A stretch of DNA of 12,062 bases. Origin: Candidatus Ratteibacteria bacterium. GTDB taxonomy: Bacteria; CAIJMQ01. The stretch is taken from positions 1 to 12,062 of the forward strand of contig JAQURI010000032.1 in assembly GCA_028715665.1 (NCBI GenBank). Direction: 5' to 3'. Positions 1-7,226 of this stretch are shown here, in pieces; position 1 is the stretch's first letter, and the number at the start of each line of letters is the position of its first letter. Position numbers and translations under genes: made by a program. Below the pieces are notes generated by a model. It was not told where the DNA came from. It did no database searches and saw only the letters and a list, made by a program, of their open reading frames with translations.

Positions 1-619
1 TATTTTTCTTTTTGCCTATCCATTTAAGCAGAGAGCCGATATTGTCTTTATCGTCATAATCGCCTTCATAAAATTCTTTTATGGAAGAAAATGCCCAAAC
101 AGGCAAATAATATATACCTGCCGAGACAAAAGATGAGACGGGATTTTGTGGTTTTTCCAAGAATTCCGTTATAAATCCCTTTTCTACGCGGGCATTTCCG
201 TATTTGCCTTTGATTTTTTCTTTGTCTTTGACGTCATATAAAAGATTTATGATATCTTCTTCTGTTCCCGTGATATCTTCCAAAGAAAAATCGAAAATAT
301 TGTCTCCGTTGACCAGTAGTATGGGTTCCGCTATCTTTTTATTTTGAATCACGTAAAGTATTCCGCCGACAGCGCCCAATTTTTCTTCGTCTTTTGTGGC
401 TTTTTCGGATATGATTTCTATCGGCTTATTTTTTGCCCACTTTGCGAAGTCGGGAGCAAATTTTCCGTTTGTAGAGATTAGAATTTTCGAAGGAGGGATT
501 TTTTCTATTATCCAGTCAATAATAAGTTTATCCGCTACGGGAAGCAGCGCTTTGGCATGATGTTTTGTAAGAGGAGCAAGTCTCGTCCCGAAGCCCCCTG
601 CCAAAATAACGGTAATCAT
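1..619 (-). CDS. Sugar-phosphate nucleotidyltransferase (3' end beyond window)
   Basis: The first 206 codons are visible and the C-terminus lies beyond the left edge. The protein opens MITVILAGGFGTRLAPLTKH, the glycine-rich NTP-binding loop (GGxGTRL, residues 8-14) of the nucleotidyltransferase family that includes glucose-1-phosphate thymidylyltransferase and mannose- or heptose-1-phosphate guanylyltransferases. A KALLPV segment follows at about residues 23-28. LLVNGDNIFDF carries the expected metal-binding Asp (D106), and EFLEKP and VSAGIYYLP match later family motifs. These enzymes join a sugar 1-phosphate to an NTP and release pyrophosphate, giving NDP-sugars for cell-surface glycans. Neither sugar nor nucleotide can be assigned from sequence alone. 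The ATG at 617-619 follows the dgt stop by 36 nt of AT-rich DNA with only a weak AGG upstream, so it is probably the last visible gene of the promoter-membrane protein-dgt operon. Family confidence is high, substrate confidence low. Confidence 0.9.
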   Translation of the reverse strand, partial: MITVILAGGFGTRLAPLTKHHAKALLPVADKLIIDWIIEKIPPSKILISTNGKFAPDFAKWAKNKPIEIISEKATKDEEKLGAVGGILYVIQNKKIAEPILLVNGDNIFDFSLEDITGTEEDIINLLYDVKDKEKIKGKYGNARVEKGFITEFLEKPQNPVSSFVSAGIYYLPVWAFSSIKEFYEGDYDDKDNIGSLLKWIGKKKN

Positions 620-655
620 TTTGTTTTTTACCTATTTAATATTTAAAATTTAAAA

Positions 656-1846
656 TTACCTTCTACCTATCTGGGAAAGAATTTTCATGTGCGGTTGGAA
701 AATCATATCGTAAATATCCATCGCATAACGGTCGGTCATGCCCGATATATAATCCGAAATATGTCTTAATTTTTCCTTCTTGTTTTTCTCTATTTTATCC
801 TGGACCTCCCGGGGCAACAGTTTGGGATTGTTATTAAATTTTTTGAAAAGGCTTCTTATTATTTCTCTCCCCTTTTCTATCATCAGAAGCACATAACGAT
901 GTTGGTACATTTCTTTTTCAAGTATACTTCTCAAGTCATCCAGTTCTTTCAGTTCGTCCTTGGGAAAACCGACAAGCGGATAAGATAATTTTCTGACATC
1001 TTCTAAAGACTTGACGTTCCCCTTTTCTATATTCTTAAGCGTCTGGTTCATTACCCCGACATTGCAATATTCGATTAGATGCCTTACTGCTCTGCGATAT
1101 AAAAGCTCTTTATCTTTGTCGGGGCCCATTTCCTTTTTGGCCTTGGCAAAAACTTTTTTCCATAATAAATTTCCGGATAAAACTTCTTCGGTCACAAGCC
1201 CGACTCTTAATCCGTCATCCAAATCATGCGCCAAAAATGCCAATTCATCCGCGATAGACACTATTTGCGTTTCTATGCCCGGCTGGGAAAAGCGCAAAAA
1301 TTCCTTCGGAGGCATAAATTCATCATAAGCGGTATAGTGGCGCGCAAGGCCTTCACGTACCTGCCATGTAAGGTTTAATCCGTCGAAATCTACATACCTT
1401 TTTTCCAATTTATCAACAATGCGAAGCCCTTGAAGATTGTGATTGAAACCGCCTTCGCCTTTCAGAAGTTCTTTGAGTTCGTCTTCGCCGGCATGACCGA
1501 AAGGCGGATGGCCTATATCATGGACAAGGGAAATTGCTTCAGCCAGATCTTCGTTAACCCTCAACACCCTCGCCAAAGTCCGGGCATGCTGCATCACTTC
1601 TATGGTGTGGGTAAGGCGGGTGCGATAAAAATCCGCTTCGTGCACAAGGAAAACTTGGGTTTTATGTTGAAGTCTTCTAAAAGCCGAAGAATAGATTATC
1701 CGGTCTCTGTCCCTTTGAAAAGCATTTCGATATAGGTCGTCTTTTTCAAAGAAACGTCTTTTTGCGTCTTTGCTTTTGGAACTATAGGGAGCAAGTAATT
1801 CTTCCTGCGACTGTATTCTTTCCCTGATAGAGTCTTTTTTGGGCAT
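656..1846 (-). CDS. dgt: dGTPase-like deoxynucleoside triphosphate triphosphohydrolase
   Basis: This 396-residue HD-domain protein resembles the Dgt family, which hydrolyses dGTP (other dNTPs in some members) to the deoxynucleoside and tripolyphosphate. Visible family features are YRNAFQRDRDRIIYSSAFRR (about 39-58), RLQHKTQV, the first metal histidine in TRLTHT (H80), the HD pair in SLVHDIGHPPFGHAG (H109-D110) and the last metal aspartate in SIADELAFLAHDLDD (near D200). Length and full-length similarity fit the shorter Dgt-like proteins rather than the longer E. coli enzyme. The ATG lies one base after the stop codon of the upstream small membrane protein gene (TAA-C-ATG), and no strong Shine-Dalgarno is visible, so translation is probably coupled to that gene. 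The true substrate could be another dNTP. Confidence 0.95.
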   Translation of the reverse strand: MPKKDSIRERIQSQEELLAPYSSKSKDAKRRFFEKDDLYRNAFQRDRDRIIYSSAFRRLQHKTQVFLVHEADFYRTRLTHTIEVMQHARTLARVLRVNEDLAEAISLVHDIGHPPFGHAGEDELKELLKGEGGFNHNLQGLRIVDKLEKRYVDFDGLNLTWQVREGLARHYTAYDEFMPPKEFLRFSQPGIETQIVSIADELAFLAHDLDDGLRVGLVTEEVLSGNLLWKKVFAKAKKEMGPDKDKELLYRRAVRHLIEYCNVGVMNQTLKNIEKGNVKSLEDVRKLSYPLVGFPKDELKELDDLRSILEKEMYQHRYVLLMIEKGREIIRSLFKKFNNNPKLLPREVQDKIEKNKKEKLRHISDYISGMTDRYAMDIYDMIFQPHMKILSQIGRR

Positions 1847-1847
1847 G

Positions 1848-2147
1848 TTATTTTTTAATCTTATTGCTCGCTGTTATATCTTTTATGCTTCTATAACCCG
1901 GTATTATGATTAAAGCCAACCCGATTGCCGCAAGCAAAAACCCCAAGAACAAGAAAATCTTGTAATTAGGAAACGACAACCATCTCAAAAATATATTCGT
2001 AACAAGAATTGTTCCTATGCAGGCAACTAAAATGCCCGATACGGAAAATATTAAGAAATACCAGCCCTTCTTTCTCTCTCCGAGATAGAATTGTCCCGCG
2101 CCAGTAAGAAAAACCGATAACCAGAAGGCTTTTTTCGTTTTATCCAT
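1848..2147 (-). CDS. Small TM2-like membrane protein, function unknown
   Basis: I read a 99-residue protein starting MDKTKKAFWL. A GAGQFYLGERKKGWYF segment (residues 16-31) resembles the motif with which TM2-type and related small membrane proteins enter the first helix: glycine-rich turn, Tyr-Leu-Gly, then a basic patch and Gly-Trp. Hydrophobic stretches lie at about 31-52 and 65-84, and the tail is polar and lysine-rich. No function can be assigned. The start at 2145-2147 is preceded by GAAGGG nine bases upstream and by a good promoter, whereas an in-frame extension back to 2411 would translate GC-rich palindromic repeat DNA and is rejected. It is the first gene of the minus-strand operon, one base ahead of dgt. 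Confidence 0.8.
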   Translation of the reverse strand: MDKTKKAFWLSVFLTGAGQFYLGERKKGWYFLIFSVSGILVACIGTILVTNIFLRWLSFPNYKIFLFLGFLLAAIGLALIIIPGYRSIKDITASNKIKK

Positions 2148-2163
2148 CAAATCTAACCCTTCT

Positions 2164-2192
2164 ATTTTAAGAAGATAATGCTTTATTGTCAA
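2164..2192 (-). promoter_or_regulatory. Sigma-70-type promoter of the membrane protein-dgt operon
   Basis: On the minus strand, TTGACA (2192-2187) is a perfect -35 box and TAAAAT (2169-2164) a five-of-six -10 box, separated by 17 bases. Transcription should start near 2157, only about 10 nt before the ATG at 2147. The apparent Shine-Dalgarno GAAGGG (2162-2157) would therefore lie at or just before the RNA 5' end, so the mRNA may have almost no leader. Box quality and spacing make this one of the better promoter calls here. Confidence 0.75.
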
Positions 2193-2240
2193 ACACCGTT
2201 TATTTAATTGGATTTTCGGAGAACTTGCCCGGATTACGGT

Positions 2241-2280
2241 GAAGCTCCACCGCCTTACAGCGGTGGCTTCTCTTTTTTCT
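2241..2280 (+). repeat. GC-rich hairpin followed by a T-tract
   Basis: An arm at 2241-2253 (GAAGC-T-CCACCGC) pairs with 2260-2270 (GCGGTGGCTTC) with a small bulge, around the loop CTTACA. TCTTTTTTCT follows. Read on the plus strand this has the form of an intrinsic terminator, but no plus-strand gene lies upstream; the genes to the left are on the minus strand. It could stop antisense transcription, or be a hairpin-end remnant of a mobile element of the IS200/IS605 or REP type. Neither is supported by a transposase in the window. Confidence 0.45.
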
Positions 2281-2355
2281 GGATTCCGCTGTGGAGCGGA
2301 ACCCCGCACCGTAAAGGTGCGGGACAAGAATCCAGAACCCCATAGTGGTTCTGGG
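2277..2355. repeat. Nested palindromic repeat
   Basis: TTCTGGATTC (2277-2286) and GAATCCAGAA (2328-2337) are perfect 10-bp inverted arms. Between them sit two further hairpins: CCGCT/AGCGG (2286-2290 with 2295-2299) and CCCGCACC/GGTGCGGG (2303-2310 with 2316-2323, loop GTAAA). The right outer arm can instead pair downstream: CCAGAACC (2332-2339) with GGTTCTGG (2347-2354). The element is far more GC-rich than nearby genes and looks like a dispersed intergenic repeat, able to fold as a cruciform or in RNA. Its source is unknown. Confidence 0.7.
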
Positions 2356-2356
2356 C

Positions 2357-2404
2357 CGCACCGTCCCGCTCCGACGTTACGTCGGAGCGGACTGGTGCGC
2401 GGGT
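2357..2404. repeat. Palindromic repeat family, copy A
   Basis: An outer stem CGCACC/GGTGCG (2357-2362 with 2394-2399) encloses an 11-bp perfect hairpin, CCGCTCCGACG/CGTCGGAGCGG (2366-2376 with 2380-2390), with a TTA loop. The 15-base core CCGACGTTACGTCGG (2371-2385) recurs identically at 8936-8950, and both units end in a GCGGG(G)TAA boundary. This supports one repeat family with other members at 8916-8987 (copy B) and 7619-7655 (truncated copy C). Confidence 0.7.
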
Positions 2405-2418
2405 AAAACAAAAAGCGG

Positions 2419-2447
2419 TTGTTTAGAAAATAGTCATTTGTTATAAT
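2419..2447 (+). promoter_or_regulatory. ftsH promoter
   Basis: TTGTTT (2419-2424) and a perfect TATAAT (2442-2447) are separated by 17 bases. Transcription would start near 2454, giving a leader of about 15 nt. AAGG (2458-2461) precedes the ftsH ATG by seven bases. The promoter lies immediately beyond the palindromic cluster and should drive ftsH-folP-rhomboid. Confidence 0.7.
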
Positions 2448-2468
2448 GCCGAAAAATAAGGTTTAAAA

Positions 2469-4379
2469 ATGGGCAAAAAAGAAATCCTTAAAAAGAAGAT
2501 TGCGCAAAAGGCAAACAGTAACTTCCCGAAAACATTAATACTGGGCATTATAATCTTCGGTTTATTTATTTATTTACTTAGTATATTCCAGTTAAACAAA
2601 GAAGAAATAATCCCGATTACCTATTCGCAGTTTCTCCAATATGTAAAAGAAGGTAATATCTCTTCTGCCGTTATAATAGAAAAGGCTACCAAAGGAAGGG
2701 ACATAAACGGCAAATTTACATCAGGAAAACTTTTTACCGTTTATGCACCCGAAGACCCCGCTTTATTTAAACTACTTGATGAATCCAGCATCAATTATGA
2801 AGCAAAACCGGAAGATACTATAGTAAAACAAATACTTTCATTTGTGCCGTTTGTTCTCTTTATCTTTTTGATATGGCTTTTCTTCATCCGCCAGATGCAG
2901 ACTACAGGCAATAAAGCATTGTCGTTCGGAAAAAGCAGAGCGAGAATGGCTTCTAATGATAAGCAGAAAGTAACGTTTAAAGATGTTGCGGGAGTGGATG
3001 AAGCAAAAGAAGAATTACAGGAAATAATCGATTTCTTAAAAAATCCCCAGAAGTTTCAGAAGTTGGGCGGCAAAATACCGAAAGGCGTTCTTGTCGTGGG
3101 TCCTCCTGGGACAGGCAAGACTTTATTGGCAAAAGCCGTAGCAGGCGAGGCAAATGTTCCTTTCTTCTCCATTTCGGGCTCGGATTTCGTGGAGATGTTC
3201 GTCGGGGTGGGCGCCGCCAGAGTAAGGGACCTCTTCGACAGAGCCAAAAGACATTCTCCTTGTATCATTTTCGTAGATGAGATAGATGCCGTAGGAAGGC
3301 AAAGATTTGCGGGACTCGGCGGAGGGCATGACGAAAGAGAACAAACTTTAAACCAACTGCTTTCTGAAATGGACGGGTTTGACACAAAAGCCGGAGTAAT
3401 CCTGATTGCCGCTACAAACAGACCCGACGTCTTAGACCCCGCGCTGCTTCGTCCCGGAAGATTCGATAGAAGCATCGTCGTCGACATACCGGACATAAAA
3501 GGAAGGGAAGAAATCCTAAAAGTCCACATAAAAAACGTTAAATTGGATAACAATATAGATTTGAAAGTTATTGCACGTCAGACCCCCGGTTTTTCAGGAG
3601 CTGATTTAGCCAATCTCGTAAACGAAGCCGCACTGCTTGCAGCAAGACGGAATAAGCAGGCAGTCAGCAATCTTGAACTGGAAGAAGCAATCGACAGAGT
3701 TATGGCAGGACCCGAAAAAAAGAGCAGGGTGATATCGGAACGCGAGAAAAAATTGATTGCTTATCATGAGTCCGGGCATACGGTTCTTGCCCATTTTCTC
3801 CCTTTTACCGACCCTGTCCACAAAATTTCCATTATCCCCCGGGGTATTGCGTTAGGGTATACGCTGCAGCTGCCCTTAGAAGACAGATTAATAATGACAA
3901 AAGAGGAAATAATTGAAAAGGTCACGGTTCTTTTGGGCGGAAGAATTGCCGAAAACATATTTTTCAAAGAAAGTACTACGGGCGCCCGCAACGATTTAAG
4001 GATTGCGACCGAAACGGTCCAACGAATGATAACGGAATACGGTATGAGCGAAAAATTGGGCCCTATGACTTTGGGCAAAAAAAACGAACAGGTATTTCTG
4101 GGAAGAGACATAGTCAAAGAAAGAGATTTTTCCGAAGCTGTTGCCTCGGAAATAGACGAAGAAATGAGAAGAATAATAAACGAGTGTTATAAAAGAGGCG
4201 AAGAAATCATAAAAAATAATAAGGCAAAAATAGAAACTTTGGCTAAAACCCTTCTTGAAAAAGAAGTTCTGGACGCACAGGAAATCGAAAAAATACTCGG
4301 CAAATCTCCCAAAAAAAATTCACCGCCTTTAAATATGCCCGTCAAGGATAAAGAAACAAAAGATACGCAATCGGTTTGA
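2469..4379 (+). CDS. ftsH: ATP-dependent zinc metalloprotease FtsH
   Basis: This is a complete 636-residue FtsH, the membrane-anchored hexameric AAA+ protease that extracts and degrades damaged membrane proteins and some soluble regulators. In order: lysine-rich N-terminus, TM1 (about 22-41), extracytoplasmic domain (about 42-120), TM2 (about 122-140), AAA module with Walker A GPPGTGKT (211-218), Walker B CIIFVDEID (265-273), and second region of homology from A315 to R334 (two arginine-finger positions in GRFDR). The M41 protease domain has HESGH (433-437) and a likely third zinc ligand at D509 in RNDLRIAT. The C-terminal tail is short and lysine-rich. It is first in its operon, and its TGA overlaps the folP TTG. 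Nothing looks degraded. Confidence 0.99.
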   Translation: MGKKEILKKKIAQKANSNFPKTLILGIIIFGLFIYLLSIFQLNKEEIIPITYSQFLQYVKEGNISSAVIIEKATKGRDINGKFTSGKLFTVYAPEDPALFKLLDESSINYEAKPEDTIVKQILSFVPFVLFIFLIWLFFIRQMQTTGNKALSFGKSRARMASNDKQKVTFKDVAGVDEAKEELQEIIDFLKNPQKFQKLGGKIPKGVLVVGPPGTGKTLLAKAVAGEANVPFFSISGSDFVEMFVGVGAARVRDLFDRAKRHSPCIIFVDEIDAVGRQRFAGLGGGHDEREQTLNQLLSEMDGFDTKAGVILIAATNRPDVLDPALLRPGRFDRSIVVDIPDIKGREEILKVHIKNVKLDNNIDLKVIARQTPGFSGADLANLVNEAALLAARRNKQAVSNLELEEAIDRVMAGPEKKSRVISEREKKLIAYHESGHTVLAHFLPFTDPVHKISIIPRGIALGYTLQLPLEDRLIMTKEEIIEKVTVLLGGRIAENIFFKESTTGARNDLRIATETVQRMITEYGMSEKLGPMTLGKKNEQVFLGRDIVKERDFSEAVASEIDEEMRRIINECYKRGEEIIKNNKAKIETLAKTLLEKEVLDAQEIEKILGKSPKKNSPPLNMPVKDKETKDTQSV

Positions 4380-5257
4380 AAAACATACGATTATCTCCAA
4401 TGGTTTGTCTTAAATGCGGTCGATATAATCTCGATTTAAAATCAAAAACCTACTTGATGGGTATTTTAAATATAACACCCGATTCGTTCTATGACGGCGG
4501 CAGATATTCCTCGCTTTCGCAAGCAGAAAAAAGAGCGATACAAATGGAAGAAGACGGCGCCGATATAATAGACATAGGCGGCGTCTCCACGCGGCCGGGC
4601 TCAATCCCCCCAAACGAAGAAGAAGAAACAGAAAGAGTAATTCCTTTAATCAAAAAAATAATAAAACAAATCAATATTCCCCTTTCCATAGACACTTATC
4701 GTTCAGAAGTTGCAAGAAAAGCTTTGGATTTAGGCATAAGCATGGTAAACGACGTTACTGCTTTAAACGGCAATAAAAAAATGGCTGAAGTTGTCGCCGA
4801 ATATAATGTCCCGGTGATTCTAATGCACATGAAAGGGGAACCTTTCACGATGCAGGAAAACCCTTATTACAAAAATGTAATACAAGAAATCGGTCAATTC
4901 TTTAAAGAAAGAATTCGTTTTGCTGTTTCGCACGGTATAAAAGAAGAGAACATCCTGCTTGACCCCGGAATAGGATTCGGGAAAAGATTAGAGGACAACC
5001 TTGAAATTATAAGAGAGCTGAAAAAATTCGGCAGTTTAGGAAAACCCATCGTGATCGGGGTTTCAAGAAAATCTTTTATAGGAAAGGTGCTCGATTTGCA
5101 GGTAGAAGAAAGGCTTTTTGGAACCGCAGCATCCGTAACGGCAGCAATTATGAACGGGGCGAATATCTTGAGAGTGCATGATATCGCAGAAATGTCACAG
5201 ATAATAAAAATGACGGACGCAATCTTGAAACCAAATGATACCATTAAAAGACGATAA
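4376..5257 (+). CDS. folP: Dihydropteroate synthase
   Basis: DHPS condenses 6-hydroxymethyl-dihydropterin pyrophosphate with p-aminobenzoate to give dihydropteroate in folate synthesis. The TIM-barrel signatures appear in order: MGILNITPDSFYDGG, DIIDIGGVSTRPGS, PLSIDTYRSEVA, MVNDVTALNG, ILMHMKG, LLDPGIGFGKRLEDN, IGVSRKSFIG and a C-terminal LRVHDIAEM. The 293-residue length assumes the TTG at 4376, which overlaps the ftsH stop in TTGA; that overlap favours translational coupling. An in-frame ATG at 4400 would shorten the protein by eight residues and also leaves a normal family N-terminus, and neither start has a strong Shine-Dalgarno. The 3' end overlaps the rhomboid gene by 23 nt. No other folate gene is in view. 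Confidence 0.97.
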   Translation: MKNIRLSPMVCLKCGRYNLDLKSKTYLMGILNITPDSFYDGGRYSSLSQAEKRAIQMEEDGADIIDIGGVSTRPGSIPPNEEEETERVIPLIKKIIKQINIPLSIDTYRSEVARKALDLGISMVNDVTALNGNKKMAEVVAEYNVPVILMHMKGEPFTMQENPYYKNVIQEIGQFFKERIRFAVSHGIKEENILLDPGIGFGKRLEDNLEIIRELKKFGSLGKPIVIGVSRKSFIGKVLDLQVEERLFGTAASVTAAIMNGANILRVHDIAEMSQIIKMTDAILKPNDTIKRR

Positions 5258-5924
5258 CCCGGGGACCGCTTTTCCTTTGATAGTTTTACTGCTTATTCTA
5301 ATCAATATTTTGGTTTTCTTTTACGAAATATCTTTGGGAAAATCCCTGGAAGTTTTCATAAAGAATTACGCTGCCATACCTGTAAACTTTTTTTCAAATA
5401 ACGCGGATTTTTTTTCGAGAGTTTATCCTTTGTTCACTTCTATTTTTCTTCACGGCAGCTGGCTGCACCTTTTGGGAAATATGTGGTTTTTATGGATTTT
5501 CGGCAACAACATAGAAGACAGGATAGGACATATGCGATTTATCATGTTTTATTTGGGATGCGGGCTGGCCGGCAGCTTGGCACATATTTATGTAAATCCC
5601 GCCTCGACTATACCGACGATAGGGGCTTCGGGAGCTATTTCGGGCATTCTCGGCGCTTATTTGGTCCTTTATCCTTTTGCGCGTATTCTTACAGCAGTGC
5701 CGATTTTCTTTTTTCTTTATTTTGTAAAACTCCCGGCTTTCTTTTTCCTGGGATTATGGTTTCTTATACAGTTTTTTTCAGGAACTTCCTCTATACTAAC
5801 CAAAGAAACAGTAACGGAAGGTGTTGCATGGTGGGCACATATAGGAGGATTCGCTTCCGGTATAGTCTTTATACCTTTCTTTTTAATAGGAAGAAAAAAG
5901 AAAACCAAACGAAATAAGAACTAA
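5235..5924 (+). CDS. Rhomboid-family intramembrane serine protease
   Basis: This 229-residue polytopic membrane protein begins MIPLKDDNP, a common start for bacterial rhomboids. It carries the family hallmarks HGSWLHLLGN (73-82, with His73 and Asn82 of the active-site region), the catalytic GASG motif (130-133, Ser132) and AHIGG with the catalytic His202. About six hydrophobic helices can be traced. The C-terminus is a short basic tail (GRKKKTKRNKN), presumably cytoplasmic. Rhomboids cleave substrate transmembrane helices within the bilayer; the substrate here is unknown. The ATG lies inside folP, overlapping it by 23 nt in another frame, so co-translation with folP and ftsH is likely. Catalytic residues are intact. 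Confidence 0.95.
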   Translation: MIPLKDDNPGTAFPLIVLLLILINILVFFYEISLGKSLEVFIKNYAAIPVNFFSNNADFFSRVYPLFTSIFLHGSWLHLLGNMWFLWIFGNNIEDRIGHMRFIMFYLGCGLAGSLAHIYVNPASTIPTIGASGAISGILGAYLVLYPFARILTAVPIFFFLYFVKLPAFFFLGLWFLIQFFSGTSSILTKETVTEGVAWWAHIGGFASGIVFIPFFLIGRKKKTKRNKN

Positions 5925-5931
5925 TCGTTTA

Positions 5932-6063
5932 CCCCGTTTAGAGATAAAAAAACAAACAGAAGATTAAATCCCACTTAAAATTGTAAAAGCTGACAAGAAG
6001 ATAGAGATATTACAGATAAGTTACGGTCGCCATTGTATATGTGGCGACCTATCTCTAACGGGG
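5932..6063. repeat. Palindromic element with terminal inverted repeats
   Basis: CCCCGTTTAGAGATA (5932-5946) and TATCTCTAACGGGG (6050-6063) are inverted arms that match except for one bulged T, 132 bp end to end. Inside, GGTCGCCA/TGGCGACC (6025-6032 with 6042-6049) forms an 8-bp hairpin directly against the right arm. A second copy of TAGAGATA at 6002-6009 can compete for the same right arm. It fills the space between the convergent rhomboid and mreB genes, starting a few bases from each stop. There is no T-tract, so a classical intrinsic terminator is not supported. It may be a small non-autonomous element or an mRNA 3'-end structure. Confidence 0.6.
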
Positions 6064-6064
6064 T

Positions 6065-7093
6065 TTATTCAAAAGTCGCTATTCTTCTTAGGAAAGATAT
6101 CTCGTCAAGGCATTTACCCGCGCCTACCGCTACCGCAGTGAAAGGGTCTTCAGCCATAGTTACGGGAAGTCCTGTTTTCTCGGCAATATTCTTGTCCAGA
6201 CCTTTAAGACAAGAACCCCCGCCAGCCAAAACTATACCCTTGTCAACCAAATCCGCCGCTAATTCCGGAGGCGTTCTTTCCAATGTTTCTCTTATGACCT
6301 TTAGTATGGCCTCTACGGGAGATTTCAATGCTTCTCTTACTTCTTCGGAAGAAATAGTCAATGTTTTGGGAAGCCCTACGACCAAATCCCTCCCTTTCAC
6401 CTGCATAGTCGTTTCTTCTTCTTGAGGGGATGCGGAACCTATTTTTATTTTGACGTCTTCAGCTGTCCGCTCTCCGATCATTAAATTATGTTTATCTTTC
6501 ATATGTTGGATTATCGCTTCATTCATTTCATCGCCGGCAATCCTAATCATCTGGCATTCGACGATTCCGGCCAAAGAAATTACGGCAACTTCGCTCGTTC
6601 CTCCGCCGATATCTACAATCATATTGCCGCCGGGGTTTTGGACCGGCAAACCAGCTCCGATAGCAGCAGCCATAGGTTGCTCTACCAAATACACTTCACG
6701 GGCCCCCGCCTCGAGGGCGGACTCTTTAACGGCTCTTTTTTCGGCTTCCGTGATTCCGGAGGCAATAGCTATCACTACTCTGGGGCGAATGAGTTTTTTT
6801 CTGCCGTTAGCTTTATCTATAAAATATCTTAACATCGCTTCCGTTGCTTCGAAATCCGTAATAACTCCGTCTTTCAAAGGCCGTGTTGCTACAATTGATG
6901 CAGGAGTTTTTCCAAGCATCTCCTTCGCTTCATTTCCTACAGCAAGTATGGAATTGGAACCTTTATGAATGGCTATAACGGACGGTTCGAATAAAACTAT
7001 TCCTTTGCCCTTGGCATACACCAAAGTAGTAGCAGTGCCCAGATCTATACCCAGGTCATTGGAAGAAAAACCCCAGATACGATCAAATATCAT
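6065..7093 (-). CDS. mreB: Rod-shape-determining actin homologue MreB
   Basis: MreB polymerises into membrane-bound filaments that organise lateral peptidoglycan synthesis in rod-shaped cells. The 342-residue protein has the actin-fold ATP-binding motifs: phosphate 1 at DLGIDLGTATT (13-23), phosphate 2 at IVDIGGGTSEVAV, and the adenosine loop at VLAGGGSCLKGLD. The short amphipathic start (MIFDRIWGFSS) is a plausible membrane anchor. The ATG at 7091-7093 is preceded by a strong GGGAGG Shine-Dalgarno. It stands alone: mreC, mreD and penicillin-binding protein genes, often downstream, are absent, since the convergent rhomboid gene follows. The stop codon directly abuts the palindromic element at 5932-6063. 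Confidence 0.98.
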   Translation of the reverse strand: MIFDRIWGFSSNDLGIDLGTATTLVYAKGKGIVLFEPSVIAIHKGSNSILAVGNEAKEMLGKTPASIVATRPLKDGVITDFEATEAMLRYFIDKANGRKKLIRPRVVIAIASGITEAEKRAVKESALEAGAREVYLVEQPMAAAIGAGLPVQNPGGNMIVDIGGGTSEVAVISLAGIVECQMIRIAGDEMNEAIIQHMKDKHNLMIGERTAEDVKIKIGSASPQEEETTMQVKGRDLVVGLPKTLTISSEEVREALKSPVEAILKVIRETLERTPPELAADLVDKGIVLAGGGSCLKGLDKNIAEKTGLPVTMAEDPFTAVAVGAGKCLDEISFLRRIATFE

Positions 7094-7105
7094 ATATTAC
7101 CTCCC

Positions 7106-7148
7106 GATATAATCTCCGGATTGCTTCCTGAAGGGATTTGATTATATC
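7106..7148 (-). promoter_or_regulatory. Hairpin in the mreB leader next to the Shine-Dalgarno
   Basis: On the mRNA strand GATATAATC (7148-7140) can pair perfectly with GATTATATC (7114-7106) around a 25-nt loop, with three further pairs (TCC/GGA) possible inside. The 3' arm ends directly before the GGGAGG ribosome-binding site, so folding could affect ribosome access. The upstream arm also resembles a -10 box, and a third copy of the 9-mer is the proposed mreB -10 at 7190-7198. The role is inferred. Confidence 0.4.
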
Positions 7149-7190
7149 TAATTACCATAAACTTTTTTAAACTTTAAATATTTTCGAGGG

Positions 7191-7219
7191 ATTATATCTT
7201 TTTTTATAAAACAAAGCAA
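7191..7219 (-). promoter_or_regulatory. Probable mreB promoter
   Basis: On the minus strand TTGCTT (7219-7214) and a perfect TATAAT (7196-7191) are separated by 17 bases. A start near 7184 gives a leader of about 90 nt to the mreB ATG. A second TATAAT at 7146-7141 is a possible alternative but has no recognisable -35 box. The site overlaps the panD promoter region on the other strand. Confidence 0.6.
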
Positions 7220-7226
7220 AATATAG

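Noticed and set aside
2241..2280. Intrinsic terminator on the plus strand
   Set aside because: The hairpin and T-tract have the right form, but no plus-strand transcription unit precedes it, so it is listed as a repeat.
2148..2411. Upstream in-frame extension of the small membrane protein gene to 187 residues
   Set aside because: It would translate the palindromic repeat island into arginine- and proline-rich sequence, it lies upstream of a good promoter, and the ATG at 2147 has its own Shine-Dalgarno.
6450..6968. Long plus-strand reading frame inside mreB
   Set aside because: It is antisense to a highly conserved gene, has low-complexity composition and no recognisable domain. Similar shadows over dgt, ftsH, folP, rny and the EndoQ-like gene were dropped for the same reason.
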